Source: Cyanophora paradoxa (Eukaryota; Glaucocystophyceae; Cyanophorales; Cyanophoraceae). Taken from it: 64,000 bases of DNA. A program made the position numbers and the translations under genes. The stretch covers positions 1 through 64,000 of the forward strand of contig QPMI01000605.1 in NCBI GenBank assembly GCA_004431415.1. Reading direction: 5' to 3'. Below are positions 61,505 through 64,000 of the stretch, piece by piece. Below the pieces are notes generated by a model, which worked only from the letters and a program-made list of their open reading frames with translations, was not told the origin of the DNA and searched no databases. Position 1 is the first letter of the stretch. Each line of letters opens with the position of its first letter.

Positions 61505-64000
61505 GCATTCGAGATTCTGTTTAAGCGATTCCCAAACTCTACCCATGCGCCTGGCCGCGAGATTCTCCATCCTCCCCTCAACACTCTCCTGTCAATTTCC
61601 TCAGCGCCCCCAGGTCAACTACAGCTAGCTGATTGTCAGCACCATCCCTCCCCTCATTATATTCTCTCAGCCCCAGCAATATTAATTCCCCTAACTACAT
61701 AATCATATTCTCTGAGCACAACTCCTCTCAGGACAACTCCTCACCTTATTATATTCCCTCTCAGGATCCCTCCCCTCCCCTTTAATTTCATCGCCCCGCC
61801 AGGCCCCACCCTACCCCACGCGGCCCAGCCACGACGGCCTGCGATAAATAAGGGGACCGGGACGGGGACCGCGGTGACTCATGAAATAAATACGGGCGGG
61901 GCCGCGACGGGCCGCGATGAACAAGGGGGGCGCAAGAGGGGCTGCTGAGGCTTCGCCCGATGTTTGGGACCCGCAGGGGCCCAGGGCTTGTCCGTAGGTC
62001 GATGGTGAACGCCCGATTCTATTTTTTTTCCAATCGAGTCCGATTGGTCCGAGCGTCCAGATTCGCAACCTCCGCAATGAAGGCGAACGGTCTCCGACGT
62101 CACACAGTAGAACTTTCGCGCGGCCAGCCTCCAGTGATTTAATTTCGGACTCTTGACTCCCCTCGTTGCGCGTCGCGCGAAAATCGAATTTTCCTCATGG
62201 ATCGATTCCGGTATTTATACCCCGGTTCGATCGCGAAACTCCAAAAAGTGGGACCCGGTCTCGCCCAGTCCCGCGACGAAAGCACGCCGGGGACGCCCCA
62301 GAGGAGTACAGAATGACAGAGCAGGGCGCGCGCACCGCTGCAAGCTCGATTTCGGCCGCCGTCGATGCTCCAGTCCGCGAAATTTTGATACCCGATCCCG
62401 TCCGGTCCCACGGCGCGCGCAGTCGACGCGTACTGGCGCGCATAGACACAGTAGCACCTGCACACTTCAGATATCCGCTTTTCGGAGCCGGAAGAGCGCA
62501 AGAAGGTACCCGGCGGCGAAAATTCGATCCTGCACAGCCCTGGGCATCTTTCCGCGCGCCCACGCCGCGGCGCATGTGCGGAACAATAGCATAAGCATTT
62601 AAAATGCAAACGAAGCATTCTGCACGCTTTACAGATGCGCCGAGCCGCGAGGACCCAGCCGACCCCCAAAATTCGATCCCTGACGAGCCTGAGCATCTTT
62701 CCGCGCACCCTCGCATCCGCACTGCGGCACCCATGCCCATCGCTACAGTAATCATTTGAGCTCTTTTCAAAGCCTTTTCCAAGCTCTGTGCCGGCGAGAG
62801 AGCACCAGAACCCAGCCGACGCCAAATTTTCGATCCTGCACAGGCCTACACATATTTCTGCCCGCCCTCGCCTCTGCAGCTCTGCACCTGGACATCGATG
62901 GTGTATGCATCCGAGATTCTGCTCAAGCGATTCATAAGCTCTGCGCATGCGCCTGGCCGCGAGATTCTCAGTCCTCCCCTCGACACTCTCCTGTCAATTT
63001 CCTCCGCGCCTCCGAGGCTCCAGGTCAACAACATCTAGCTGATTGGCAGCACCACCCCTCCCCTCATTATATTCTCTCAGCCCCAGCAACATTAATTCCC
63101 CTAATTACATAATCATATTCTCTGAGCACATCTCCTCTCAGAACAACTCCTCCCCTAATTATATTCCCTCTCAGGATCCCTCCCCTCCGCGGCCGCCAGG
63201 CCCCACCATACCCCACGTGCACCCAGCCACCGAGAGCCACGACGGCCCGCGATAAATAAGGGGACCGGGACGGGGACTGTGGCGACTCATGATTTAAATG
63301 GGGCAAAGGGAGGGGCGGGCCGCGACGGGCCGCGATGAACAAGGGGGACGCGAAGGGTGCGACGGAGGCTTCGCCCGATGTTTGGGACCCGCAGGGGCCC
63401 AGGGCTTGTCGGGCGAAGCCTCTTCGGGCGAAGCCTCTTCCGTTGATCAATGGTGAACGTTTCCATTTATTTTTTTTCCACTCGAGTCCGATTCGTCCGA
63501 GCGTCCAGATTCGCGACCTCCGCAATGAAGGCGAACGGTCTCCGACGTGACATAGACGTGACTGGTACCCGGCGAACCCCTCTCCCATCAGCGTCGCGCG
63601 ATAATCGATTTCCCTCATGGATCGATTCCGGTATTTATACCCCGGTTCGATCACGAAACTCCAAAAAGTGGGACCCGGTCCCGCGGCGAAAGCGCGCCAC
63701 GGACGCCCCAGAGCGGTCACAATGACAGCCAAGACCACGCGCATCGCTGCAAGCTCGATTTCGGCCGCCATCGACGCTCCAGTGCGAAGAGTCGGCCGAA
63801 AATCTGATCCTGCCAGTTCCGTCCGGTCCCGCAGCGCGCGCATTCGATGCGTACTGGCGCGCATAGACATAGCAGGGCCTGCGCACTCCAGATATCCGCT
63901 TTTCGGAGCCGGAACAGCGCAGGAAGGTGCCCGACGTCAAAAATTCGATCCTGCGCAGCCCCGGGCAACTTTCCGCGCGCCCAGGCCGCGGCGCATGCGC

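Larger units (their letters stand above)
51960..64000. repeat. right block of dispersed GC-rich repeat family
   Basis: At least nine copies of the 1.2-1.7 kb host repeat continue to the end of the window, anchored by GTGGGACCCGGTCCCGCC or truncated forms near 52382, 53761, 54979, 56652, 58281, 59768, 61045, 62249 and 63668. Modules are shuffled: some copies begin with the GTGCTCC hairpin unit, others with the AAGGGGACCGGGACGGGGACC unit. An AT-rich pyrimidine stretch with ATTATATTCTCTCAG words recurs at unit ends (for example 54410-54500, 59090-59250, 61640-61780, 63050-63190). No transposase or coding gene is supported. Confidence 0.85.

Overview
The window is GC-rich eukaryotic nuclear DNA, probably from a unicellular alga or other protist, carrying two integrated polinton-like viruses (PLVs) side by side. 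The host is judged eukaryotic because two host genes contain GT-AG introns that restore reading frame when removed. I cannot name the species.

Layout. 1-14009: host DNA with weak candidate exons, a block of degenerate GC-rich repeats (about 4076-10190), a damaged PIF1/Helitron-type helicase fragment (10218-11902), a GC-rich minisatellite (about 12060-12690) and minus-strand exons of an unrecognised host gene (about 13270-14010). 14010-38896: element A, 24.9 kb, with 380-bp terminal inverted repeats (TIRs). 38902-50204: element B, 11.3 kb, with unrelated 270-bp TIRs holding five iterons per side. 50205-64000: the other half of the split host exon, then more of the same repeat family, including a near-perfect 1,277-bp-period duplication.

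Both elements encode the PLV/polinton core: retroviral-type integrase, DNA polymerase fused to an SF1 helicase, FtsK/A32-type packaging ATPase, double-jelly-roll major capsid protein and penton-like minor capsid protein. B has little else. A adds a RING-finger protein, DUF5710-like proteins, AT-hook proteins, a DUF723-plus-nuclease protein, a second penton-like gene, a patatin-like lipase, a large phage-like fibre protein with a lectin-like tip, four paralogous fibre proteins with exchanged heads (two C1q-like), a phage-like small protein, and an S-adenosylmethionine-decarboxylase (SpeD) family enzyme.

The most striking points are these. The A+B pair is bounded by one 6-7 bp target-site duplication inside a host exon, and there is none at the A/B junction. 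A contains a 175-bp seam derived from a B-like virus (ATPase tail plus the end of a neighbouring gene). A carries an attachment module with a common stem and swapped heads. A carries a viral SpeD with the catalytic triad spacing intact. Frame breaks in both elements are almost all of one kind, a missing base in a homopolymer run, so base-calling error must be excluded before the proviruses are called dead.
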